From Treponema sp. (GTDB taxonomy: Bacteria > Spirochaetota > Spirochaetia > Treponematales > Treponemataceae), in NCBI GenBank assembly GCA_024402505.1, contig JAKSTP010000028.1:1-32461 (forward strand): 32,461 nt of DNA. Direction: 5' to 3'. Of this stretch, positions 1 to 6,836 are shown in pieces (within the stretch, counting starts at the first letter, position 1; the number at the start of each line of letters is the position of its first letter). Both the position numbers and the translations under genes were made by a program. The notes beneath the pieces are model-generated. The model was not told the DNA's origin. It saw only the letters and a list, made by a program, of their open reading frames with translations, and searched no databases.

Positions 1-24
1 ATTATAATAATTTACGTGAAATTG

Positions 25-33
25 TGCTATAAT
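25..33 (+). promoter_or_regulatory. Extended -10 promoter element of the alpha/beta hydrolase gene
   Basis: The sequence TGC-TATAAT is a perfect -10 hexamer with the TG extension. It ends 7 nt before the ATG at 41, which puts the predicted transcription start on or next to the start codon. There is no Shine-Dalgarno sequence in the gap, so a leaderless mRNA is inferred. No good -35 box is visible, which is tolerated by extended -10 promoters; the window edge is close. Confidence 0.6.
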
Positions 34-40
34 TCATTCT

Positions 41-799
41 ATGAAGAAGAGTAAGTTCGTATTAAAGAATGATGTAAAGAAAATTGTTGGGTTCCAGTTC
101 CGCAGTGATTTTGAAAAAGAAAAGCTTCCTTGTGTTATTCTGAGCCATGGTTTTATGGCAAATCAGAAGATGTGTAAAAAATACGCCATGCACCTTGCCG
201 AAAAAGGCTTTGTCACTTTTACTTATGATTTTGTTGGCGGTGGACTTGGCATTAAAAGCAGCGGTAAAATGTGTGATATGACTGTTTTTACCGAAGTAGC
301 AGACTGCAAAGATGTAATCAGCTATGTAAAAACTCTTGATTATGTTGATGCCGATAACATCACTCTTCTTGGTTGCAGCCAGGGTGGTTTTGTATCTGCA
401 CTTACAGCAGTTGATCTTCCTGATGTGGTAAAAAGACTTGTTCTGTTTTATCCAGCCTTCTGTATCCCAGATGATTCACGGTCCGGCCACATGGTTTTTG
501 CAAAATTCGATCCAGCCAATATTCCGGAAAAAATCCAGTGCGGTCCTGTAAAAATTGGCCGTGGTTTCCCTGCAACAGTTCAGGATATGGATGTAAACAA
601 GGCTATTTCGTCATATACAGGTCCGGTCTGCATTATCCATGGTACTGCCGACAAACTGGTAAAATATTCTTATTCAGTTGATGCATGTGCCGCCTACAAA
701 AATGCAACTCTTACTCCAATTGAAGGTGCCGATCACGGATTCAAAGGTGCCGACGATGATAAAGCCATTGCAGTTATGGATAAGTTCCTGGGAATTTAA
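41..799 (+). CDS. Alpha/beta hydrolase (esterase-like)
   Basis: A 252-residue serine hydrolase of the alpha/beta fold. The nucleophile elbow is GCSQGG (Ser113). The oxyanion-region motif SHGF lies at residues 35-38, and the probable acid and base are Asp204 (HGTAD) and His232 (GADHGF). The order and spacing fit the cinnamoyl-ester hydrolase/dienelactone-hydrolase-like group of small esterases, but the substrate cannot be read from the sequence. There is no signal peptide or membrane segment, so it should be cytoplasmic. The ATG at 41 directly follows a -10 box with no ribosome-binding site, suggesting leaderless translation. It appears to be transcribed alone; the next gene starts about 130 bp later. 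Confidence 0.85.
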   Translation: MKKSKFVLKNDVKKIVGFQFRSDFEKEKLPCVILSHGFMANQKMCKKYAMHLAEKGFVTFTYDFVGGGLGIKSSGKMCDMTVFTEVADCKDVISYVKTLDYVDADNITLLGCSQGGFVSALTAVDLPDVVKRLVLFYPAFCIPDDSRSGHMVFAKFDPANIPEKIQCGPVKIGRGFPATVQDMDVNKAISSYTGPVCIIHGTADKLVKYSYSVDACAAYKNATLTPIEGADHGFKGADDDKAIAVMDKFLGI

Positions 800-849
800 G
801 AAAAAAGTAAAGAAAAATCGAAAAATGGAGATAATGGACTTTTCAAGCC

Positions 850-879
850 TTTAAATCTACTATAAAATAGACTTATATA
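850..879 (+). promoter_or_regulatory. Weak candidate promoter for the LRR lipoprotein gene
   Basis: TTTAAA (850-855) and TATATA (874-879) are separated by 18 bp in the AT-rich gap before the lipoprotein gene. TATAAA at 861-866 is an alternative -10. Neither has a good -35, so this is a low-confidence placement. Confidence 0.25.
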
Positions 880-927
880 AAAAGCAGGTATGCAAAAAGT
901 AAAATAAACTTTTATTTGGAGGGACAG

Positions 928-2154
928 ATGAAACAGGTTCTGTCTAAACTTTTTGCAGTTACATCTGCTTTTTTTATTTTTTCTCTTGCTGCCTGTAATT
1001 TTAATTTTGATTCAGAAGCTCCAAAGGGCAATTCAATTGTTGTAAATCTGGGAACAAAATCCCGTACAGCTTTTACAAGTGATGACGCAGGCTGGTACAC
1101 ACTGTCTTTGTATGCCGCCAGTAAGGTTTCTTTTATTGCTGAGCCTGGTGAACTTCCAATTCCTGTTTTTTCAAATGCTCCTTACAAAACAATAGAATCC
1201 GGTCCAGGTACTGCCATTATTGATGGAATTCCAGAAGGACAATATGTTCTTTACGCAGAAGTATGGACGGACTCTTCAAAATGCGTTTCAGTTGCTACCG
1301 GTTATTCAATCAACAGAGAATATGAAGGTGGAGCTGACGAGCCGGAAAACGTGATGATAAAAAATGCAGCCACCTTCACTGTATCTAGTATCGCCCAGAC
1401 TAACGTTACAGTGGTGATCAATAACATTAAAGAAAAACCTCCACTCCCAGATAAATTTAACAGTTCCAATCTTGATAAACTTCAGGAATACATTGACGTT
1501 GCCCTTGATTCCGGCGCAGAAGAGATCAATTTAATTTTTGAAGGTTCCGTCGATATTTATGACATTAATGATGCTTTACCAGATAAAGCAGAAGGTGCAG
1601 TTTGTTTCTTTGATTTAAGAAATGCCGTTCTTAATGAGGATTGCCAGATTGGAGTTGCCAAAAACTTCAATTCAGACTTTGAAATTATTTATCCTGATTC
1701 ACTTACAAATGGAAAAGATATTGTTTATTACAAGGGAAATATCCACCTTAAAAAAATACAAGCTAATGGCTGTACAGAACTGGATACTTCTGCCTTCGAA
1801 GGTTGTACTTCCCTTGAAGAAGTAAATCTTCCTGCAGTTAAAAATATTCCTGCAAGGGCTTTTTACGAGTGTAAAAATCTTAGTGAAATCCCACTGGAAA
1901 ACGTTGTGAAAATTGGAGAAAAAGCCTTCTATATGGAAGGCTCCACAGGCGGAAGTTTGAAAAATATTAATCTTTCCAGCTGTAAAACAATTGGCATCCA
2001 GGCCTTCCAGTATTGCTGTCCTACCAATGCACTTACAATTACAGACAGCAACAGTACCTATAAATGGAACGGTTCAATCAATCTTACAAACTCTGCATCA
2101 GCCGAAAACTTACGTTTAGGAAACGCCAGCGAATATTCAAGAAGTTTTGAATAA
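928..2154 (+). CDS. BspA-type leucine-rich-repeat lipoprotein
   Basis: A 408-residue predicted outer-surface or periplasmic lipoprotein. The ATG at 928 was chosen because GGAGGG lies just upstream (918-923); an in-frame TTG at 916 overlaps that ribosome-binding site and is unlikely. The N-terminus is a lipoprotein signal peptide ending in the lipobox SLAAC, followed by a polar region. The middle (about residues 30-170) looks like beta-rich extracellular sequence. The C-terminal third has repeats of the form AFEGCTSLEEVNLP, RAFYECKNLSEIPL and AFQYC, which are LRR_5/BspA repeats. BspA-like proteins of oral treponemes take part in adhesion and surface interactions; the ligand here is unknown. 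The repeat tract is short, with about four units. Confidence 0.8.
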   Translation: MKQVLSKLFAVTSAFFIFSLAACNFNFDSEAPKGNSIVVNLGTKSRTAFTSDDAGWYTLSLYAASKVSFIAEPGELPIPVFSNAPYKTIESGPGTAIIDGIPEGQYVLYAEVWTDSSKCVSVATGYSINREYEGGADEPENVMIKNAATFTVSSIAQTNVTVVINNIKEKPPLPDKFNSSNLDKLQEYIDVALDSGAEEINLIFEGSVDIYDINDALPDKAEGAVCFFDLRNAVLNEDCQIGVAKNFNSDFEIIYPDSLTNGKDIVYYKGNIHLKKIQANGCTELDTSAFEGCTSLEEVNLPAVKNIPARAFYECKNLSEIPLENVVKIGEKAFYMEGSTGGSLKNINLSSCKTIGIQAFQYCCPTNALTITDSNSTYKWNGSINLTNSASAENLRLGNASEYSRSFE

Positions 2155-2232
2155 AGGCTGACAAAATAAAGTGATTTTCATCCTGTTCAAAACGGGATTA
2201 AAATAAAACAAACTGCTACAAGGAGTAACAAA

Positions 2233-2457
2233 ATGGCAAAAAAAGGAAAAGACTACTTCGGAATGGGAAGACTTATCAGCGTAATTTTCGCTATCATTCC
2301 GTTAACATCATGGTTGTTTGGATTCGTAACTCGTTTCCAGGAAAAAAAGTACGTTGCAGGTATTCTTCGACTGTTCCTTGGATGGAACATCATCTGGATT
2401 CTGGATCTTCTTTTTGTGCTTTTCACAGGAAAAATCTGCCGCATCCTGTCTTGCTAG
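2233..2457 (+). CDS. Small two-helix membrane protein of unknown function
   Basis: A 74-residue protein with a strong ribosome-binding site (AAGGAG, 8 nt before ATG). A lysine-rich N-terminus is followed by two hydrophobic segments, at about residues 13-31 and 41-65, separated by a charged turn containing RFQEKK. It ends with a Cys-containing tail. I do not recognise the family. The size and layout suggest a small inner-membrane protein. The 78-bp gap before it contains an 8-bp hairpin (ATCCTGTT / AACGGGAT) without a T-tract. The gene converges on mntP with 15 bp between the stop codons. Confidence 0.6.
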   Translation: MAKKGKDYFGMGRLISVIFAIIPLTSWLFGFVTRFQEKKYVAGILRLFLGWNIIWILDLLFVLFTGKICRILSC

Positions 2458-2472
2458 ATGCAGCATAATTAA

Positions 2473-3072
2473 TTATTGACCTGCGACTACGTGGGAAATA
2501 AAAATCTTAAGCCCGATTCCAAGGAGAATTAATCCTCCAAGAATCTGGGCTTTGTTATTTAACAGATCGCCTGTTTTTTTGCCAAGGAAAACTGGTGGAA
2601 TGCAGATGATTGTAGTTGATCCGCCAATAATCAGAACGGAAGTCCATACAGAAAGACCGCCTTCAGTCTGGTTTGCGGCAAGTGTAAGACCAACGGCCAG
2701 TGCATCAATACTTGTGGCAACGCCCTGAACCATCAGTTCTTTAAAAGAAATTCCGTTTTTAGAAACTTCCACTTCTTCATCATTGTGTTTTGCAATGGAA
2801 TCTTTTATTCCGTCAAAAAGCATTTTTCCGCCAAGGTAACCCAGCAGAATAAGGGCAATCCAGTGATCAAAACGGCAGATGTAATCGTAGATAAAGTTTC
2901 CGCACAAAAAACCAATGGTAGGCATGGCAGCTTGGTAAATCCCAAAAGTGATGGCGATTTTAAAAGCCGTAAGGAAAGTAACTTTTTCGTAGCGCATGCC
3001 ATTGGAAATACTGACAGCAAAGGCATCCATGGAAAGTGCAACACCCAGCAGAATTACATCAAGAAAAGACAC
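2473..3072 (-). CDS. mntP: Putative manganese efflux pump MntP
   Basis: A 199-residue membrane protein of the MntP (former UPF0059/DUF204) family, which exports Mn2+ and protects against manganese excess. The family's internal duplication is visible: LGVALSMDAFAVS near residue 9 and its counterpart VATSIDALAVG in the second half, each with the Asp expected in the transport path. About six hydrophobic helices are present. The start is a GTG at 3070-3072, preceded by CGGAG 7 nt upstream. It is the last gene of the minus-strand cluster, 16 nt after the hemolysin III-like gene. No yybP-ykoY manganese riboswitch precedes it directly, so control is probably from the operon promoter. Confidence 0.92.
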   Translation of the reverse strand: MSFLDVILLGVALSMDAFAVSISNGMRYEKVTFLTAFKIAITFGIYQAAMPTIGFLCGNFIYDYICRFDHWIALILLGYLGGKMLFDGIKDSIAKHNDEEVEVSKNGISFKELMVQGVATSIDALAVGLTLAANQTEGGLSVWTSVLIIGGSTTIICIPPVFLGKKTGDLLNNKAQILGGLILLGIGLKIFISHVVAGQ

Positions 3073-3088
3073 CGAATAACTCCGTTTT

Positions 3089-3988
3089 TTAGTTCAGGTA
3101 AAGCAAAGAGAAGAACATGAAAAAGTTTCCTACAAGCATAAGACAGTTTCCTGCAAAATGCATGAATTTAACTTTTCTAAGAGCGTAGAAAATCAGGCCA
3201 AGTACGTAGAATCCTACGGCAATCAGCAGGTTTCTAAGACAAGTTGCTGAAAGTACCTGGTAAAGAATTCTGGCAGCAAAAACACCCGAAAATCCACCTA
3301 CCGCATAAAGAACAATGCTTGCCCGGTCAAAACGAGATCCGCCAATGGCGTAAAGGAATGCACCAACGGCACAGGTGAGCCAAACGCATCCGAACAAAAC
3401 CCATCCTACAATTCCCTGAATTTTTGTAAGAGTGTAGGCTGTGTAACCAAAACCAATTACAAGGTATGTGCACACATGGGAAAGTCGCTGGAAAACTTCT
3501 TTTGCAATCATGTTAGTAAGGGCGTGGCGGAAGATTGAGAACAGATACATAAGCACCATGAAACTTCCAAAGAGTGAATACATGGTAAGTGTAAGTTCAA
3601 AGAAATCACTGGCCTTCTGTGATGCAAGGGCTACGTAAATTGCAAGAGCAGCAATGGCAAAACAAGTTCCAATTCCCTGAACAATAGAAGAAGAAACTTC
3701 TTCTGCCAGAGTAAAGCGGCGTTTGTTCTGAGCCAGTTCTACCATCCGTTTTTCAGTAGAAATCTTTCTTTCGGCCCGGGCTTTCTGTCTTTCATTACGG
3801 GCGTAATCTTCAGCAGCGTATTTTGCTTTAAGGCGTTCAGGGTCATTTGAATACTGAATGTTCACCTGACGAACCGCTTCTTCATATTCTCGTTTAAGGT
3901 TTTCCAATCGGCTTTTCTTTTTCTGCTTAATCGAGATCAATGTTGATTTTCTAACTGCTTTTGCAGCTACCACGTCCTGATGTGACAT
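3089..3988 (-). CDS. Divergent hemolysin III / PAQR-family membrane protein
   Basis: A 299-residue protein. Residues 1-95 are a highly charged, probably coiled-coil N-terminal extension rich in Lys, Arg and Glu. Residues 92-299 hold seven hydrophobic segments whose order of motifs follows the HlyIII/YqfA (PAQR) family: FTLAEEVSSSIVQGIG near the first helix, SIFRHAL, RLSHVCTYLVIG, and a final FYALRKVKFMHFAGN. The family usually has SxxxH, LDH and HxxxH motifs that bind a metal. Here His155, His171 and His277 remain, but the usual Asp is Ser170 and the last His is Asn281. It is therefore a divergent, possibly non-hydrolytic member. The ATG has GGAGGT 6 nt upstream. It lies 14 nt after rlmB. Confidence 0.7.
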   Translation of the reverse strand: MSHQDVVAAKAVRKSTLISIKQKKKSRLENLKREYEEAVRQVNIQYSNDPERLKAKYAAEDYARNERQKARAERKISTEKRMVELAQNKRRFTLAEEVSSSIVQGIGTCFAIAALAIYVALASQKASDFFELTLTMYSLFGSFMVLMYLFSIFRHALTNMIAKEVFQRLSHVCTYLVIGFGYTAYTLTKIQGIVGWVLFGCVWLTCAVGAFLYAIGGSRFDRASIVLYAVGGFSGVFAARILYQVLSATCLRNLLIAVGFYVLGLIFYALRKVKFMHFAGNCLMLVGNFFMFFSLLYLN

Positions 3989-4002
3989 ACTTACCTCCGG
4001 GT

Positions 4003-4833
4003 TTATTTTGCCAGACTTTTTCTTTTTATTTCATACAGCAGAACACCGGCCGCAACCGAAACGTTCAGACTGTCGATTTTTCCTACTGTTGGAATTGAAA
4101 CAATTGTATCACACTGTTCTTCCAAAAGGCGGGCAATTCCGTTTCCTTCGCTTCCCATGATTAGACAGGTTTTGTCGGCAAAGGTAAGTCCGGTAACATT
4201 TTCACCCCCTGCGTCAGCTCCATAAATCCAGAAGCCTGCTTCCTTAAGACTTTGTGCTGTTCTTACAAGATTTGTAACAACGGCAACTGGAACCCAGGAA
4301 GAGGCTCCGGCAGAAGAACGAAGAATTACATCGTTTCCGTCGATATTTGAAACTGCCCGGTTTTCTGGAATAACAACAAGGTTACATCCAAACTGATCGG
4401 CACTACGGAGAATTGCTCCTACATTGTGAGGATCAGTTACGCTGTCCAGAATAAGAACTGTGTTTGATGGAGACGAACTGTTTTCGGCCAGCCAGGCGTC
4501 AAAATCTACAAGATTGGCAGCCTTTTTTTCGCCCTTTACTTCAAGTACGATTCCACGATGATCCTGGAGAGCCTCGGAAAGTTCCGAAACCATGGAGTTA
4601 AGAGTAGATTCATAAACCTGAGATGAAAGAACACAATATTTCTGTGCAGCGGCGAGGATTTTTTTAATGCGAGGGCCCGGCTTGCTGTAATAAATATGCA
4701 TGCTTGAAGCCCTGGAAGGATCTTTCTGAAGGGCCAGCACACGTTCTTCAATAGCGTGAAAGCCCGTAATTATTTTTTTATCGTCCACAGCAGTTCTTGT
4801 ATTTTTTTCCGCTTCCGCAAGGACATGGTTCAT
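4003..4833 (-). CDS. rlmB: SpoU/TrmH-family RNA 2'-O-methyltransferase, RlmB-like
   Basis: Probable 23S rRNA (guanosine-2'-O)-methyltransferase. An N-terminal substrate-binding domain begins with [17 protein letters not shown] catalytic domain carries the three classical motifs: motif 1 [18 protein letters not shown], motif 2 [10 protein letters not shown] and motif 3 [17 protein letters not shown]. The methyl donor is S-adenosylmethionine. The start is uncertain. The longest reading frame (ATG at 4905) overlaps the conserved SEC-C end of the upstream gene by 128 bp and is unlikely. I give the ATG at 4833; a GTG at 4786-4788 would match the usual length of RlmB and overlap the upstream stop by only 11 bp. 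No clear ribosome-binding site supports any of these starts, so translational coupling is plausible. Confidence 0.85.
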   Translation of the reverse strand: MNHVLAEAEKNTRTAVDDKKIITGFHAIEERVLALQKDPSRASSMHIYYSKPGPRIKKILAAAQKYCVLSSQVYESTLNSMVSELSEALQDHRGIVLEVKGEKKAANLVDFDAWLAENSSSPSNTVLILDSVTDPHNVGAILRSADQFGCNLVVIPENRAVSNIDGNDVILRSSAGASSWVPVAVVTNLVRTAQSLKEAGFWIYGADAGGENVTGLTFADKTCLIMGSEGNGIARLLEEQCDTIVSIPTVGKIDSLNVSVAAGVLLYEIKRKSLAK

Positions 4834-5275
4834 TGCGTCCAACTTTTTTACCTTCTCGGCGTACAGTTGTTGTAATGAGATTTCCTGCGGCGTATTTCCA
4901 TTCACCGTTTACTTTTTTGAAACCGGCAACTTCGTGGTGAACGTCGTGCATCTGTTTCAATGTGTAATCAGCTGTAAATTCAACAATACCTTCGTCATCA
5001 TTTTCGCCGCCTTTTTCTGTGCGGAGAATAGTGAGACCGTGCCATTCTGACTGTCGGCTCCAGTCTTCTGTGGCTTTTTTGTCAATTTCGGCAATTCCTT
5101 CACCTTCAGCACAAGATGTGATGATGAAGTCAATTTCGTGTTCTACATAAGATGTGTAGCGGGCGCGCATCAAGCTTTCGGCAGTTGGTGCACTTTTCTT
5201 TCCTTTAATGATTGGTTCACAACATTCACTGTAACTGAGCCCTGAACCACAAGGGCATTTTTTTGTTTCACTCAT
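4778..5275 (-). CDS. YchJ-like SEC-C motif protein
   Basis: A 165-residue member of the YchJ/UPF0225 family. It has a zinc-binding SEC-C motif at each end: [13 protein letters not shown] near residue 7, and [13 protein letters not shown] at the C-terminus. A central NTF2-like domain carries the family signature [15 protein letters not shown] motifs bind zinc and often contact nucleic acid or ribosome-associated partners; the cellular role of YchJ is not established. I chose ATG 5275 over an upstream in-frame ATG at 5332 because the first SEC-C motif follows it at once and because a consensus promoter lies between them, which the longer frame would contain. The last 56 bp overlap rlmB in another frame, or 11 bp if rlmB starts at its GTG. 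Confidence 0.85.
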   Translation of the reverse strand: MSETKKCPCGSGLSYSECCEPIIKGKKSAPTAESLMRARYTSYVEHEIDFIITSCAEGEGIAEIDKKATEDWSRQSEWHGLTILRTEKGGENDDEGIVEFTADYTLKQMHDVHHEVAGFKKVNGEWKYAAGNLITTTVRREGKKVGRNEPCPCGSGKKYKNCCGR

Positions 5276-5282
5276 AAGTTTT

Positions 5283-5311
5283 AATATATCATTTTCCCAA
5301 GATTTTTTCAA
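5283..5311 (-). promoter_or_regulatory. Sigma70 promoter of the ychJ-rlmB-hlyIII-mntP cluster
   Basis: Read on the minus strand: TTGAAA (5306-5311), a 17-bp spacer, then TATATT (5283-5288). The -10 box ends 7 nt before the ATG at 5273-5275, so the predicted +1 falls at the start codon and the mRNA would be leaderless. There is no Shine-Dalgarno sequence between them. Confidence 0.7.
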
Positions 5312-5372
5312 AGAATTCCCATTGATTTTCAAGAAATGAGCCTCTAATGCCGATAATCATACGGGGTATTAT

Positions 5373-6245
5373 ATGAAGAAAAAATTGATCACATTGTCCG
5401 CTATTCTCGCTGTTTTTTCATTTCTGGTAGCCGGATGTACATTTGGCCGCGAAGAAGAAGACAATTATCTTGATGCACCTGTAGTTCAGGTAAAAGACCA
5501 GTTATTCCCTCAGGTTTATTTTAGAAAATATGAAGATGTAAAATATCTTTCGGTATATCGATGGGTATACGATTCCAGCAAAAAGAAAGTTGGCGTGGCA
5601 GAAAATGTAGGAATTATTTATCCTTCAAGCCATGCCGGAGAAGAATGCCGTTTTCAGGACCGTTTCTTTGTGGAAGATGTGAATTATACTTATTTCGGCC
5701 GTTATGTTATGAACAATGGGGAAGAATATGTAACTTCCGAAAGTGAAATTGTTACTCTTACAAACCGTGCCACAGGACCAGGATACGAATCTCACAATTC
5801 TGCCAACGTTGAATATCAGAAAACTCCTGCTACCGACGTTTACTTCCTTTATGATCCAGCTCAGAAAACACTTACAGTAACAGACGGAAATATTACTCGG
5901 CCTGTTGTTTCTCAGGAAGCCGATGCATCAAAAATTACAAACCGAATGATTCTTTCTCACGATAACAAACGCCTTGCCTATGAAATCGGTGGCCTTGATG
6001 CCGGTGACACAGTTCATCTTATTTCTCTTGTAATTTCTGATTTCCCTTACGGCGGAAAATTTACATATAAAGGACTTGTTTGTGAATACCGCGAAAAAAA
6101 TTCAGACGGAAAAACTCTGTTCGTTTCCTGGAGTGATATGTTTGAAAAAGTACAGCTGAAAGAGGCCTCAGGTAGAAGTTACAACGAGTTTAATATTGAT
6201 CCGTTGAACGTACAGAACGGCCTTGATTACAACCCGGCTCCATAA
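5373..6245 (+). CDS. Lipoprotein of unknown function
   Basis: A 290-residue predicted lipoprotein. A short basic N-terminus, a hydrophobic core and the lipobox VAGC (Cys22) are followed by an acidic stretch (REEED) that commonly marks surface or outer-membrane sorting. The mature part is Tyr/Val-rich with alternating hydrophobic residues, consistent with beta-sandwich folds, and has no motif I recognise. Upstream there is a GATAAT box (5352-5357) and a G-rich stretch (5363-5366) that could be a weak ribosome-binding site. It is followed 39 bp later by a second lipoprotein gene, so the pair may be co-transcribed and act together at the cell surface. Confidence 0.65.
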   Translation: MKKKLITLSAILAVFSFLVAGCTFGREEEDNYLDAPVVQVKDQLFPQVYFRKYEDVKYLSVYRWVYDSSKKKVGVAENVGIIYPSSHAGEECRFQDRFFVEDVNYTYFGRYVMNNGEEYVTSESEIVTLTNRATGPGYESHNSANVEYQKTPATDVYFLYDPAQKTLTVTDGNITRPVVSQEADASKITNRMILSHDNKRLAYEIGGLDAGDTVHLISLVISDFPYGGKFTYKGLVCEYREKNSDGKTLFVSWSDMFEKVQLKEASGRSYNEFNIDPLNVQNGLDYNPAP

Positions 6246-6284
6246 ATCTGTTACCTTTTTCACTTTTCAGTGTTTTTTTTAGTG

Positions 6285-6797
6285 ATGAAAAACTTATTCA
6301 AAAACGGCGCAATTTTTGCCATCCTTTTTTCTCTTCTTTTTGTGTCCTGTGAAGCAAGCGTAACTGTAACTTCATCAGCTGATTCAAAAGACGAAGCCCT
6401 TTCTGCGGTTTACAGCGGAAGTCTTGGACCTGCCCTTATAAAACTTATTGATTCACTTTCTGAAGGTAATGACATCAATTTTCAGGATTACATGAAAGGC
6501 CGCCTTTTGTTTCAAAAAAGTCCGGTTGCCCGCCTGGAACTGAGCCCGGAAAATATGATTGCCATGTACGAATCCTGCGACGAAGAAACCCGGGATCTCC
6601 TAGATCTTTTTCTGTCTCCTGTTTTTTCCGGTGAAACTTTAAGCGAAGAAGAATACCTTGAAACAGTTGCATCAGTTTACGGAAAAGATGCCGCTGATGA
6701 ACTTGGAAAAAGTATTGTTCATATAGAAGTAAACGGCAAAAAGAAGGAAATTCCTCTTCCAAAGCTTCTTACACTGGATGAAATAATCACTTTTTAA
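6285..6797 (+). CDS. Small lipoprotein of unknown function
   Basis: A 170-residue predicted lipoprotein. I use the ATG at 6285 because it directly begins a typical signal peptide (MKNLFKNG..., lipobox LFVSC); an in-frame GTG at 6270 would add only five unneeded residues. The mature part is acidic and mostly helical by inspection, with no recognised motif. It has a poor ribosome-binding site, suggesting coupling to the preceding lipoprotein. The glmS promoter starts right after its stop codon. Confidence 0.6.
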   Translation: MKNLFKNGAIFAILFSLLFVSCEASVTVTSSADSKDEALSAVYSGSLGPALIKLIDSLSEGNDINFQDYMKGRLLFQKSPVARLELSPENMIAMYESCDEETRDLLDLFLSPVFSGETLSEEEYLETVASVYGKDAADELGKSIVHIEVNGKKKEIPLPKLLTLDEIITF

Positions 6798-6806
6798 TGT
6801 TATAAT
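6798..6806 (+). promoter_or_regulatory. Extended -10 element before glmS
   Basis: TGT-TATAAT immediately follows the stop codon of the upstream lipoprotein gene and predicts a transcription start near 6813, giving a leader of about 24 nt. A convincing -35 is absent. The short leader has no room for a glmS ribozyme. Confidence 0.5.
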
Positions 6807-6836
6807 AAAAAAATATTAATACAATAGGGAAAAACT

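Noticed and set aside
2170..2210. Terminator after the LRR lipoprotein gene
   Set aside because: An 8-bp hairpin is present but an A-rich stretch, not a T-run, follows it.
3073..3088. yybP-ykoY manganese riboswitch before mntP
   Set aside because: Only 16 bp separate mntP from the upstream gene, too short for that riboswitch.
4003..4905. The longest rlmB frame starting at 4905
   Set aside because: It would overlap the conserved C-terminal SEC-C coding of the upstream gene by 128 bp, and the extra residues have no counterpart in RlmB.
6798..6836. A glmS ribozyme upstream of glmS
   Set aside because: The leader after the predicted start is only about 24 nt and has none of the ribozyme's length or pairing.
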